Part shown: one piece after another, positions 12,226 to 24,352 of the stretch
How the letters are laid out: each line of letters starts with the position of its first letter
Position numbering within the stretch: position 1 is the stretch's first letter
DNA from: Blastomyces gilchristii SLH14081
Taxonomy: Eukaryota > Ascomycota > Eurotiomycetes > Onygenales > Ajellomycetaceae
Direction of reading: 5' to 3'
NCBI RefSeq assembly: GCF_000003855.2
Contig: NW_003101677.1
Location: 1,120,392-1,184,391, forward strand
Length of the DNA stretch: 64,000 nucleotides
Program-made: the position numbers and the translations under genes
Notes under the pieces: model-generated
The model's database searches: none
Told to the model about the DNA's origin: nothing
Seen by the model: the letters and a program-made list of their open reading frames with translations, nothing else

Positions 12226-12892
12226 AACGGGAACTTGCTGGAGGCATGGCTGTATTTATCTGTTGCGGGTACCAATGGAGTGGGCTTGGGTCGAGACAAT
12301 AAAGATTTATACAAAATGTAGTACACTACATGACTTGCGGAAACTGACTGAAACGATGTGAGGAGCGCGAGGAGATTGTCTTAAATTTATTCTAAATGTT
12401 ATGAATTTTATTAATGTCACTGCTTAAAAGAATATTGACTATATGCTCTGTATAAAATTTGTGTGAGCAATCTCACAATCAAATAAAATCAAATAAATAT
12501 GCAAGGAGAGAGGGAGAAACTGTCTATGTGGCAAGTGTGTAGATTCCGAATATGAAAATCATTTTCAAGTTTCATAGCAGAAAAGAAGAAGTGAGATAAA
12601 CGCTCTGTTGACATAAATCAGAGGATAGAAGAAGAGTGTCTAAGCCCAATTCAAATTGTATGATCGGACAGTTCTAAGGATCCAGACAGATTGAATATGG
12701 AAAGAAGAGACAGGACAGGATGATCTAATAGAGAAGCAAAACACAGAAGATTGTACAGATAGTTACGTTATTCACTGCCCATGAAAATCACATAAACTAA
12801 GATCACACTAGAGAAACCCCATATGGCTCGGTAAAACCGAAGAGATGCAGATATATATATGTATTGCACATACAAAACCAAGAAGCAATGAC

Positions 12893-12925
<33 letters not shown>

Positions 12926-12942
12926 GAGAGAGAGAGAGAATT
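12226..12942. other. AT-rich intergenic region between convergent genes, with microsatellites
   Basis: This is the 3' flank shared by the alcohol dehydrogenase and the exchanger gene. It holds an A27 run (12897-12923) followed by a GA repeat to about 12940, only a few bases past the exchanger stop codon. No other feature is seen. Confidence 0.6.
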
Positions 12943-15844
12943 CTATACAGCCCCAGGCCCCTTGTGATTTCGATGATGGTGTCCCGACCCTGGATCAAGC
13001 AACAGCTTCGGCTTAATGTAATCCTCATCAAGCTGCCTGAACCAAGCCGCATGATCGACATTCGCACCACCTGAAAACAAGTCCCGGATCACGTCTGTAG
13101 CACCCGGCCTCGGGGAGGAAGAAGATCCTGCCGCACCCCGCGATGCCTCTGCCAGTATGCCAGACGTTCCTATTCCCTCTCCTCCTCCAGGGAACCCCGC
13201 ACCGGCACCCAGAGGAGCAGCACGTGCAGGGGAGACGCGTTGCTGGGCAGATGTCACTGTCGGCGTGCTGCTTGAAGACACCGCCCCTCCTGGCTGTGCC
13301 CTGCCGCTACGCGACGGGGCAGCGGGGGGAAGATCATCGTCCGAGAACGTGTCAAGGTCTAGCTCGAAATCATCGATATCCGCGTCGTTCTCCTGTGTGC
13401 CACCGTTGCGGACACGCGGCCTGGGACGGTTTGGGAAAGGAGAGTTTCTGCTCACGTCTCCATCATCAGCGCTGCTACCGCTGGCACTTCCATTTTTATT
13501 CCCGTTATGGTTTGCAAGTAGATTCTGGGTAGATGCGTGGTCACGGGACAGCTCGCTGCGGCTTTGACCGTAGACTGCTTGTTTCCTGGCGGCTATAGAT
13601 GAGTGAGTCCGCCGTGGTGCGATGCTGCCGTTGTTACCGCTCGAGTAGCCTTCCGCGACGTCTTCGCGGTCTAGGTTCATGGTGTCTAGCGGCACGGTGT
13701 AGCCGTTGCGTCGTGGGATGTGGCCCACGCCAGTTCCGTCGTGTTTATAGTATGTTCCTCCAGTAGTGATTTCAATGTCGAATTCATCATCGGAATCGAT
13801 CTCCTCGACGACACCGGTGCGGATTTCGAGAATTTCAAGCATGCGTGCTGTTGTTCCGCCAAAGATTATAACTGTTAGGACGACGACGACGAGAACTGTT
13901 GCTCGAAGCGCTGGAGCATTAGGTCCCTCAAGGCCGGCCGCGAGCGCAACTCCCACTGCACCGCGAAGCCCTGCCCAGAAAAGCATGCCTTGATAGGCAA
14001 CGGGAAGTTCGTCGGCAACCTCCCTCCCACGGCGCCTAGCTCTATATCTAATAAACCAGTTGATAGCCTTCGAGAGGGGGAAGACCGACATGTATCTTGC
14101 AACACAAATACCAACGACCGCAATCATGATGAAAAGCGGTTTGAACTGCAGATTAGGCTCCGTGAACAAGTCTAGGCCGAGGTAAATAAAAATGAAATTC
14201 TCCGACAGCTGTGCCAGGACTTGGAAGAGATATTTCGTGGTGAGTTGGGTCCTACGGGACATGTTGTAGTACGCATAGTGTTTCAATGTGATACCGCAGA
14301 ACAGCAACGACACGATTCCTATCAGAATATTGCGGTCAGCTTTTTTTTTTTTTTTTTTTTTTAAAGGGGGGAAGGGGAGTTTGACAGAAGTGTTACTCTA
14401 AAAGCGAAAAGAACCAAAAGAAGCACCAAACATACCGGACAAGTGAACTCCTGTTGAGAAGAAGTAACTGGCATAAGCAATCAAAACGATGAGACAACTC
14501 TCGATCTTTGGTTCTCTCCGCACACGGGTGTACTTCAAGCCCAAGGCAGTTAACATCCCAACTGCCACTCCAATCACCAAGCTTCCAAAAAACACAAGCA
14601 AGAATACACCAACAGCCTCAAATAGGCTGATCAACGTCAGGGATCCCGCCGCACGACCTGGCCTATATCTCTGTGCCGTTTCAAAAAGCACAATAGCAAT
14701 CGCATCGTTTAAAATCGACTCCCCGAATATTACAGTATAAAGCTTAGGTTCCACCTTATAGACGTTGAAGATGGCGAGAATGGTAACGGGATCCGTTGCA
14801 GAAAGTGTAGCTCCGACGGAGAATGCTTCGACAAAGGATATCGATAATCCGTCCAGGGGTATCAGAGACCACAAGTATAAGATAAGACCCAGCACCAGCG
14901 CGGAAATAAATGTGCCCGCGAATGCAAATGTGAGGATCGTTCCTATATTTCGGAAGAAATTTGCCTGTTCTTTGTAATTAGCAAAACGTTTCATTTCCTT
15001 TCATGTAGTTGACCTTTAGTCAAAACCTACCTGATGTAATTCATAGCCCGACGCCAGAATAATTGGAGGAAGGAGGAGGTTGAAAAAGAATTGATAATCG
15101 AACGAAACAGAAGATTGTATCAAGGTTCCTGGGCTTAATCGAATGATCAAGCCGACCACCATTCCTAATACCGTGAAGCCAGCAGTTAGTACATATAGTA
15201 TATACAGCACTTGATAAATACAGTGGCCATGAGCCAAAACAATACCAAACAAAACACAAACTTACCAGCAAAAATCGAAATAACGGTCTCGTGTACTGCC
15301 TGAACTTTCCTCTGTTGCAGGATATAGCTCGTAAAAAGGGCCGTTATCAGGAGCATGATCAGAATAAAAAGAGCCCATGATGTGAATAGCTCTTTCTCGC
15401 CGGCTTCCGGGGACTCTACACACAGTTTGAATACCAAATGTTAGAAAGGCAGCCAATTAAATGCTCGAAAAATGTGTATATCATTATCCACCAAATAAAT
15501 GTGTGTCCGTGAGAGAATTTGGAGGGGAGGGGAGAAGAAAGGGCGAGAATAGGTATTGCAAAGTGAGAGCAAGAAACACAGGAGATCGGGAGGGAGGTGT
15601 TATGTATAACGAACCGTCAGGGTCTGTATCATCCTCCGCTCTCTTCCCTACATATGCAAAAGTCAGTTAGCAACCAGTATCCACGTAACCACTGCGGATG
15701 TACGCCAACTCGCCAACTCGCCAAAGCGCAAGAATAAAATAAAGAACAAAGAAAAAAACTGAGGGATATGAACATACGCAAACCATCAACGAGAACATCC
15801 CTAATAAACTCCGCCATCGCGACGACGGATGTCACGATCAACAA
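12943..15844 (-). CDS. nhx1: Endosomal/vacuolar Na+(K+)/H+ exchanger, NHX1-like (CPA1)
   Basis: Cation/proton antiporter that adjusts lumenal pH and ion content of late endosomes or vacuoles. Six exons, in transcript order: 15844-15778, 15647-15615, 15415-15266, 15164-15031, 14964-14436 and 14318-12943, giving 762 aa. A second Met nine codons in (15817) is an equally possible start. The membrane domain carries FFNLLLPPIILASGY (the amiloride-site motif of NHE proteins), TLSATDPVTILAIF, GESILNDAIAIVLF and FWAGLRGAVGVALA, as in intracellular NHX/NHE6-9 proteins. About ten membrane spans are followed by a C-terminal tail of roughly 270 residues, Ser/Gly/Asp-rich and disordered, longer than in yeast NHX1. 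A T22 run lies in the last intron and a microsatellite follows the stop. All splice phases agree. Confidence 0.92.
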
Positions 15845-17277
15845 CTTTACTATCCGTCCCTTACCCTATCCTCAATGATCCGCACGTTATCTCCCGCCCG
15901 CTTGGGGTAATTTCCCACTCAGGCCGGAGGCTATTACTTTATTTCTCCTTTTGTTTTCCCCTTGCCTCAATTCTCCTGTTCAGCTTCCACAGCTTCGGCT
16001 AGTCCGACGAGCAGTGGACTCGGGCAGGATGAAATGGCGATGAAGACAAGCGCGGGGGGCAAGTCGGTTACTGGCGCAGCGGACAGCACTCATAATAATC
16101 ATAAAACAAATGTCAATAAAATGAGAGCGAGTAGCGATGGTCTCAAATGGGGCGGGCGCCGAAGGTTGATGATGGTGTGAATGTGTGGGTGTGAGACAAT
16201 GGTAAAGGGATAGATTCGGTAGGTTTAGGTAAGTTTATAGTGAGAGACACGTCAAGCGGCTCGCAAAGCTGTTTGACAGCTGAGCTGTCTCCGGATCGCT
16301 TTGGGGGAGAGAGCTCTTTGTTTGCGCGAGCGATGAGGTCAGGTTTAACTATGTACCCGAAGAGTTTGGGTGGGCCTTGGGGACTGACTAGCCAGCTCAA
16401 CGCCGATGAAGCTCTTCCTTGTCCGTTCCGATCGTTTCCCTTGGGCATCGGCTGTCAAACAAACTTGGTCTCCGACTATCTTATACCGGTCTGGCGCATC
16501 TGTCTACTATGTACGGAGTATGGAGAATAGAGCGGGAGGTTCAGTTTGATTTAACTACCAAAACCTTATGGGAAATCTTTCCTGTTCAAGTTAGACTTGG
16601 GGGAGCTGTTTTCATCACCGGCATTTCTTTGTTCCGGAAAATCAATATTAGGTGATCATGGCGTGGCTGGAATAACTTTTATCCGGTGTCCTCTCGACCA
16701 AGCGAAAGGAGTCTTGTCTATCCAACATGTATAACGTATATCTATACTACGACTGTACTGAGTCCTAAATAACAGATATTTGTTGGGCTGTGGAAGTGCC
16801 GAAATCTCCAGAGCTGCTGTAAAAATGTTAGAAATCCATACTTCATATTTACCTTGATTGGTTGGGTATCCGTAGGAGCACTGTTCCCTTCACCTCCTGC
16901 TTATAACAAGCCCCCTATGTAAACCAGCTACTGATGTGATCTGGTAAGTGAAATACTTCATGCCTGTCGCAGCTGAGTTCAAATAGGGCTTTTCCAAAAT
17001 GTTTCCATTCTGGCCGTTGCAGGCGGCTGTCTCGGCTGTATGTAGAGTATTGATGTCATACATTTTTGAAATCAACGTCAACGACAGCCTATTCTGTAAG
17101 ACGTCCGAAGCCAACACTAAAACAAATATCATATGTCTCCTCCTCTAAACCCGCTGTCTCCAACAACTACCCCCCTCCACCGTATCCAATTTTGCATCGT
17201 GCTCCTTATTCACCAGACAGGTATCTCTCCGAAACAAGGCCTTCTATTTCTTTAAATACTGACCAATCGATATAGAT
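15845..17277. promoter_or_regulatory. Divergent intergenic region between NHX1-like and F-box genes
   Basis: About 1.4 kb separating two outward-facing genes. It must hold both promoters. No convincing TATA or factor site stands out, and the small frames in it have no recognisable domain. Confidence 0.4.
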
Positions 17278-18396
17278 ATGGGTCGCAATATATTCCGCAA
17301 GGTCATCCAGCTGACCAGAAGCGATGATCTTCATGAAAACAGGAGTCGCTATTCTGTTGAAGCCGCAGCTCATAACGCAAATAATAGCCGCCTCTATAAT
17401 CTCCCCCCAGAGCTTCTGGCCACCATCAACGATTACCTGCCTCTGGCATCAGGTCTCACACTCAGGTTTACCTGCTCAAAATTCTATCAGTCCAGTGTCT
17501 TCAATCACACGCAACGATGCGCGGACCAAACGGACCGCTTTGAAGCGCTATGTCACCTGGAATATGATGGAGTTGTCAAAGGATATTGTTGTAGAGGATG
17601 CCTGAGAAGGCATCTCTATTATACAGCATTTTCCAACGAAGAATTGGCAAAGAAAGCCCACGCACGTTATTGTTTAGCAACCATGAAATGTTTCCGAATC
17701 GGCCTTTTCCGAGAGCTAAGTTTTGCTGAGCTTCAGAAGGCATATCGTGAGCAGGTAAAAGTCCGCGGAAGAATTACCGAAGTTCATGACTGCAATGATC
17801 AGGGCAACTTGGTTGCTCCGGAAGGTTGCATATATTTTTATCATCGTCGCCGGCGCATTTTTACTGGCTTTCACATCGGCAGCAGCTCCCAACTATCTTC
17901 GAGCAGCCGTTGCCATTTTGCCGAATTTTGCAGGAGCCTTAATATTCCATTCTGCCCACATATGACCATGGGGGATGACGATGTTATAGATCTTTTTTTT
18001 AGAGGCGATTTCTGCTGGCACAAATGCAAGAGGTGCAAAACAAAGGTATGCTTTAATAGTAGAAATCCGAGAGCTTTTTTATTTGTGAGTCGATACTTTG
18101 GAAAGCTGTCCTCTCCAAAAGATCGAAAGTGGCTTGCACATACATTCGCCTCGAAAGACTCGCTCTTAGAAACTCACTGCGAAGCTGTTCGCGATTGGCA
18201 AAGCAAGAATCCACTCAACTCCCGAAAGCCTCTGCAGCAGCTACAGCTCCTGCAACACGAAAACTTGCGGACACCAGACTTCGGTAACCTGTTTACGAGC
18301 GTTACTCTTCCCCGGAGCCGCTGGAGGCAATGGTTTCATGGTTTCATAAGGGGCGGCGGGTTAGGCACGCGTTCAACTGCGATTCGAAGTCATTGA
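17278..18396 (+). CDS. F-box domain protein
   Basis: Single-exon gene of 372 aa. Residues ~41-75 (LPPELLATINDYLPLAS...LRFTCSKFYQS) form an F-box, the module that docks substrate receptors onto Skp1 in SCF ubiquitin ligases. It is followed at ~95-115 by a Cys pair in KGYCCRGCLRRH, a pattern common after the F-box in fungal proteins of unknown target. A second Cys/His cluster lies near residues 225-260 (FCPHM, CWHKCKRCKTKVCFN). The Arg-rich C-terminus shows no known domain. Such genes are numerous and fast-evolving in filamentous fungi. The target is unknown. Confidence 0.8.
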   Translation: MGRNIFRKVIQLTRSDDLHENRSRYSVEAAAHNANNSRLYNLPPELLATINDYLPLASGLTLRFTCSKFYQSSVFNHTQRCADQTDRFEALCHLEYDGVVKGYCCRGCLRRHLYYTAFSNEELAKKAHARYCLATMKCFRIGLFRELSFAELQKAYREQVKVRGRITEVHDCNDQGNLVAPEGCIYFYHRRRRIFTGFHIGSSSQLSSSSRCHFAEFCRSLNIPFCPHMTMGDDDVIDLFFRGDFCWHKCKRCKTKVCFNSRNPRAFLFVSRYFGKLSSPKDRKWLAHTFASKDSLLETHCEAVRDWQSKNPLNSRKPLQQLQLLQHENLRTPDFGNLFTSVTLPRSRWRQWFHGFIRGGGLGTRSTAIRSH

Positions 18397-21005
18397 GGAA
18401 CCAAATCAGAAACCAGCCTACCGACCTAATATTATTAGTATTTCTCCAGGCGTGTATACATAGTGTCAGCAGGAAAATGTCCGTTACTACGAAGTACTGC
18501 ATACTAGTCTGTAGTATAGCTCCTACTTAAAAATATACACCAATCTTGCCTTTGCTTTCAATCATCTATTTACACAACGTAATACATGTCCGCAGATTGC
18601 ATTCGAGTTCATCTTGGCTTCTCCAATCCGTCATAAGCTGGAATTGGATACTGGTCACCAGCACTGCGTAGAAGTGTGAACCTCGCTGGTGATAACAATA
18701 CAAAAATAAAGATGCAAGAATAAAATGCGATAATAAAACGCACGATAAGAAATTAAGACAAAAGGAAAGAAACGCTGTCCGCTCGCCTGACCCTGCTGCC
18801 ACTGAACCCCCATCGGGCGCCCATGCCATCTGAGTATCCGACTTACGGTTCTTCCTGTCGTCCCGGGTCCAGATAAACTGCTGGATGTGCATCGGCAGAC
18901 AAACCAGCAAGCTCACCACAAACCCCACCGCGCCCACTCCAGCGGCCACCACTGCCGCCGGCGCTCCGATTGCTCCCCAGATCAACCATCAATTGACAAA
19001 GTGTCAAAAAATCTTTGTTGTACGTTGTTGTCAAGAGTGATGGTTAGGCTTGTTATGATGCCCTTTTGTTTCCAGTACTGTCTTGGGAAAGAAGAGGGAA
19101 AGAAAACAGAATCAAAACAACAAATAGCAAAGTAACAGCCCATGACAGGGCAGATGGAAAGCGCCATCCTTTGTGAGTGCAAGAGCCTGTATTCCCCGTT
19201 CTGGTTCTTGAAAACATCAAGTTGAACTTAGAAGGGTTGGCTGCTCTTGCTGTCAAAATGGGACCTATAGAGCAGCTTAAGGGCCAGTCTCATCCATCAT
19301 TGGGGAGCCACACACTGCTATAGTAAACAGTGCTCCGCCGGCCAGTATAATATTAAATAGTAGTATAGTAAACCAGCCTTCTGCCTTCATTAAGATTGAG
19401 CAATTGTCAATGGAGGCAGGAGGTAGCTTCCCACAAATTTTATGGACATATTTGAATAGAGGTGTCATAAATAAGAGGTTAATGCCCCCTTAGGCCATTT
19501 TATTAGAGCAATAAGACTTGAGGATGCAAGCTTGTTAGTTCATCACACACTGTTAGATCATTACAGTATAGCAATTGATATAACACACAAACTTGCTGAT
19601 AGGAAACTTGATTAGCATGTTAAGGTTTCCATAGTTGCTGCCCTTGAATAGGCAGTCTCCACTCTCCTGTTCTTTGATGTAGGTGTTGCGGCGTTTCATG
19701 GCGCGATGCATGGCATTTCTAGCATTGGCATCGAAGTTGTCACAGGTAAGGATTTTCTCCATCATAGACTAGACTTATTGGCTTGCGTCTTCGTTGTCTT
19801 GGAGGATTGTGTTTCTCAGTATTAAGTAAAACTGAAGCCACCCATGTACAGAATGTTTCGTTGCTCAGGGGCTTTTATGTCGCCTGGTTCACTCCTTTGG
19901 GAAGCAGTGCATATCTCTTAAGACGGAGGACAACACCAATCCCGGTGCTTTGGAAAGCGAATTTGAAAGTTTTGTCATGCTGTATGAGCGTCTCATGGTG
20001 TTGGAGTGGCTCAACTCTGGGAAGATAGAGTAGAATGTATCAAAACTAGGTTGCTTTGCAAGCGCATACCAGCTTGGTAAATGCAAAGATTTGTAGACGA
20101 TCCTTCTGATCAGGCAAATGAATACGAAGTAGTGTTCTTTCTGGCCTGGAAATTTGCGCTCGGGCATATCACCATACATCTCCTTAATATAGATTCACTC
20201 CCATCAGTGGAGGCTCGTTTAACTGGCCCCAGCCGTATAAAGGGCCATCTGCATTTGTGCATTCCTACTCCGCTCGAGGAGGAGTGTTCGTTAAAGTGGT
20301 TTTGAGAAACCTAATCTAATAAATTTATGTTAGTAAAGAAGCGATGACGACAGACAGATTTTTCACCTTTTGATACCCATAATAATGGCCCGCTGGTAAC
20401 GGTCTAATAGGACTTATAGAATGGGATGCTCTTTCGATAGTAGGTGACGTGCCATACGCACGGGTAGGGGTATCCCCCGGATAAGAAGAGTAGCTCTGAG
20501 ACCCCATATATAATAACAGGACAGAGGAAACTCCTACGGCAGTAGCAGAGCAGGGATGCGGTATTTGAAGGTAGAGTTCAAAAGCGATAGTGAAACCGGG
20601 GAGATATCCTAAGGCAATTCACATTAGCAGTGAGTGATCAGGAGTCAAGAAAACGGGAGATGGGAATACCCTCCCCGTCCCAATTCACAGTGGTAATCTC
20701 AGTTAATAATACTGGGTAACCGCAGGTGGTGCAAAGGTCAACTTCTAGCTGCCTACCTGGCTGTCGTCGTCACAAGTTTTGATCAGGGGAAGCTTTGGTC
20801 AGGGGCTAGCCAGAACTGATCACGTGTAGAATTTAAATAATTTGAATTGTTAGTTATCCCTGGATGTGAACTAGTAGAATGTTTCGAGGTGGAATATTAA
20901 TGCATTAATTTGGGGAACCATCCAAAACAACTAGCTTCCATCGCGTACGCTATGTATATTCCACTCTGAGGTATGAGGAGCGCCTCCCATTAATTCCTTA
21001 TTTAC
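18397..21005. other. Intergenic region with unassigned open frames
   Basis: About 2.6 kb with no gene I can defend. The minus-strand frame 18566-18985 begins with a plausible hydrophobic segment (AAVVAAGVGAVGFVVSLLVC) and could be part of a small membrane protein, but has no clear exon structure. Minus-strand frames at 19553-19765 and 19889-20179 have protein-like composition but no recognisable family. They may be relics of a degraded gene. Confidence 0.4.
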
Positions 21006-23126
21006 TTATAGGAGCAAAAGTGCTAGAAGAAGCATAGGAATAGCTAGGCCTCTATCGCCAAGCTTGGTTCGAGTAGCACCGGCCTTCTTCGCTGTGCTAG
21101 TGGGTGTTTTTCCGTTGGATGTCGGCGTGGGGAATTCGACACCGGGGAATAAATGTTTCGTATTTTCATCAACGAGGATGTAATCCAGGATGAGACCGGA
21201 GCCATTTTCGAGGATAGCCACCTGCTCCTCTGTGCAGGTGAAATAGTCAAGGATGTAACATGTAGGTTTCGGCTTGGTGGGGGGCTTATGCTTTATCTGG
21301 AAAGTTGTGGGTGACCCTTTGGTAGAATAAGCTCTATCGATCGCGGTGTTAACCTTGCCGGTAGCAATATCCATGTTGAACATAGTGCGGCGGAAAATTT
21401 CAAATGCCGTTTCGGGTTGATATGCAGGAACCATATGTCCAGCCTGGTATACCCTGCTGAAAGAGAAATTGCCGTACTGACGGACTTGCCCGCCGATATA
21501 GGAAGAGTTTGTTTTGATATCAGCATAACCAGCGGCCCTAAATCGAGAAGCATCCCCGTAGTTCACAGAAAGGCTAGTGTTCTCTCCTCCCACCCAGTTA
21601 CAGGAGAAATCTCTATCCCCATATATCAGTGCCACTTTAACTCCAGAGTCTAACAGATATCCTATGTCATTTGTATATCCATGAGCACCAGGACTGACGT
21701 AATCTCCAGTTGTATTGAACGCGGTGAATACGGCCATAGAACCGCTCGTATAGTTGAGAGGAACGCCGAGGGCAGCTTGTACATGTGGTCTGTTGAGATA
21801 CCCTTGGAAAAATGGAGGCGGGAAAGGATCAGCTTTAGGGTGCGCAATATCATAAAATCCCAAGCCACTGCCATCCATGTACGGTACTTCAACCTTGAGG
21901 CAGGCTTCGGACGCCTGGCGGCAAGCCTCGTTCACCGTGGCGTTGTTGCCATGATGATTTAGGTCGCCTTCATGTGTCAGCCTGCGGCAGTTTTGCGATT
22001 GCTCCATACATCCGCCGGGCTTGAGGTAAGCGTCGAGCATGGCATCGTATGCAGAACTATTGACGGCTTCAATCCCATAGGTGTTGTTGCGCGCGAATTC
22101 AGGATACGTGAAAATTTGGGAAAAAATGTCAATGCAGCCACTGACAATCCCAACAGTGTCAATATGAAGGACCACCTTGCCATCTTTGTTGGCGATGGTA
22201 CCATTCCTGATTCTCTGGTTTTGTTCCAGTAAGAATCGAGCAAAGCTTGGACCAAATTTGCCGCCATATGACTCTGTCCAAATGCTGATTTTGTCATCTT
22301 TTGGCTTATATTCGGGAAATTCTTGAAACCAAACTTGGGCAAAGTGCCAGAAGGAACGGGCAGCGTTCAAAGTATTGTTGACGGTGTTCTGAGGATTCTG
22401 GCTCGGATAAGTCCCCACCCAGAATGTGTTGTTTTGAGATGGCACACTGTTGCTCGAAAAGTCTTTGATCGTGATATCACCCGTAACAAATTCCGCCGTC
22501 ACATTCACGAGCGCGTCGTAACTGTGACCGGTCTGAACAGGTTGATCGATATATAGCATATTAACGTTTCGATTCCAGGACCATGGGTTGAGAGTTGTTG
22601 AATTGGAATCATGATTAACAGTGCAAGGCCCATTTTCCTGGAATAGTCCAAACCTAGATCACAAGAGTTAAGAATTTCTTATAGTAGAATTGATAGAATG
22701 GACTTTATATTGTCTTTTACATGCTAGACGCTCCGGGGCCACCGTTAAAAAATGTGGCTAATGAAGCATTTATGGGATCTTCACGAGCCTCAAAAAACCA
22801 GAAGAAAGTATTGATAGAGTAGTTCTGGTAAACCTCTACGTCTTCGAGAGTCCCAGGAGGTAGGTGAACATATCCAGCGTACGCCCTGACGCCTGGAGTG
22901 GTTTCACAGATACTCGTCTAGTTTAATATCAGCCACAACGTAATTTGGAATGCCGGCTGCGAGCAATGGTAAAGATAAGAGGCGGTCGTACCTGTTTATA
23001 TGATATTGACACCCCGTTGCTAAGCGGGACGGTGCGGACATCCTTAGGGGGCGGAGGGAAGTATTGGCTTAAAACAGGCCGAACGAGTGCGGCCACCGCT
23101 GCAAACACAGCAATGGGGAACTGCAT
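21006..23126 (-). CDS. Secreted, probably GPI-anchored serine carboxypeptidase (S10, ScpA/S1-homologue type)
   Basis: Serine carboxypeptidase acting at the cell surface, trimming C-terminal residues from peptides. Three exons (23126-22992, 22917-22721, 22653-21006) give 659 aa. Features in order: signal peptide at residues 1-20 (ending VRPVLS); [11 protein letters not shown] oxyanion motif at the second splice junction; catalytic Ser ~239 in WTESYGG; Asp ~459 in [10 protein letters not shown]; His ~517 in [10 protein letters not shown]; many N-glycosylation sequons; then a Thr/Pro/Lys-rich stretch and a hydrophobic C-terminus ([13 protein letters not shown]) preceded by small residues, which looks like a GPI signal. 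This architecture matches dermatophyte and Aspergillus carboxypeptidase S1 homologues. All three catalytic residues are present and the frame is intact. The GPI anchor is inference. Confidence 0.93.
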
Positions 23127-24352
23127 TTCAAACGTCGAGAGAGAAGAAATAGAGCCGGCGGTGTTTATGTATATGACCAGCAACAGCACCAGTGGTCAGT
23201 TGGGGATGTCGTCAATTTGTAGGAATCACCAAAACCAGGTCGACGTAAAGACGGTAGAAGAAGAAAGAACACCAAAGGACTTCTCTTCCTTTTAAGCCAC
23301 GCCCTCACGGGCAAAAGCTTCGCATAAAAATACTCCAGCCATTCCCATGTCAACGCCGCCAATTTGGGCAGGGGCTTGGAATTAAAGCCCTTCAACAGCT
23401 CTCGAATCTGCTCAATCCTTTGTTATGTATGCTGTGAACTGTGTACGCCATACATCAGAGGTTCCAATAAACACACGCCATAACCAATCCTTTGGGATTT
23501 CTTTGATTGTATGAAATTGATCTGAGAATTAGCGCCTGGGGTCTCCTGTTTCCTGCAGTCATGGTGATCAGGAAACGTCATATGTGTTAAATATCCGTCG
23601 CGTTTGCCTATCCCACTCCACTGGCAATCTCAGGGCGAGGCCAGATAACCCAGGCCATAATTTCGGGCCCATGCTTACCGTTTGAAAAACGGAGTTCTCG
23701 ATGATCAGTTCTGATATGAAGTCAACCTTTCTGGTCCAATGCTAGCCGTCCTAGTCCTGATGAGGGCCAATAAAACGAATCCCGGTTCGGAAAAACTTCT
23801 TGTGCATTCATTCTTAGGGGACTGCGGCTCTTCCTCGCCAACGTCATGCATGAATGATAATGATACGCAGCAACCATTTAGTCGCACAATCGGCATTGGA
23901 CGCAAATTGCAGCTGGCTCTGAAATGAATCAGTTATTGGAATCTAACTGAGAAAAATCATAGGCAGTAGTTGCCGGATTGGGGATTGGGTCCACGTCGAG
24001 AAAATTTGAGATTAAAGGTTTCAAAAATCCCATTCAGCTAAACAATGTCTGCTAGAAAGGAGAGGGAAAAGAGCCCCCGAATGAAATGCTGCCAATAAAC
24101 TGCTCTCCAACCAACGCTCTTTGGCTTGCTAACGCCAAATCGTCCCCCACCATGCGGCTGAATAAGGTTCTAGCCTGCGGGGTTGAAGGTGATGATATTT
24201 TCTCGGAGCTCAATCGAATCCTCGACCCATACCCATCTGACGAAAGTCGAACGTCTTTATCTCTTTGATTATACCCTTTACGATTCCATACTTACTGGGC
24301 CGACCTTGGATGGGTTGTATCCCAAGAAAAGAGTTCAAAGCTAGCTATAGAA
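23127..24352. other. Intergenic region, no supported gene
   Basis: About 1.2 kb between the carboxypeptidase start and the NLR relic. It should contain the carboxypeptidase promoter. Small frames (for example 23739-23927 and 24086-24268) have no recognisable domain. Confidence 0.5.

Noticed and set aside
13143..14175. Plus-strand open frames over the exchanger gene
   Set aside because: They are shadows of the minus-strand NHX1-like coding exon, which has clear antiporter motifs.
18566..18985. Small membrane protein gene on the minus strand
   Set aside because: One hydrophobic stretch is plausible, but there is no conserved motif, clear start context or splice partner; kept only as a note.
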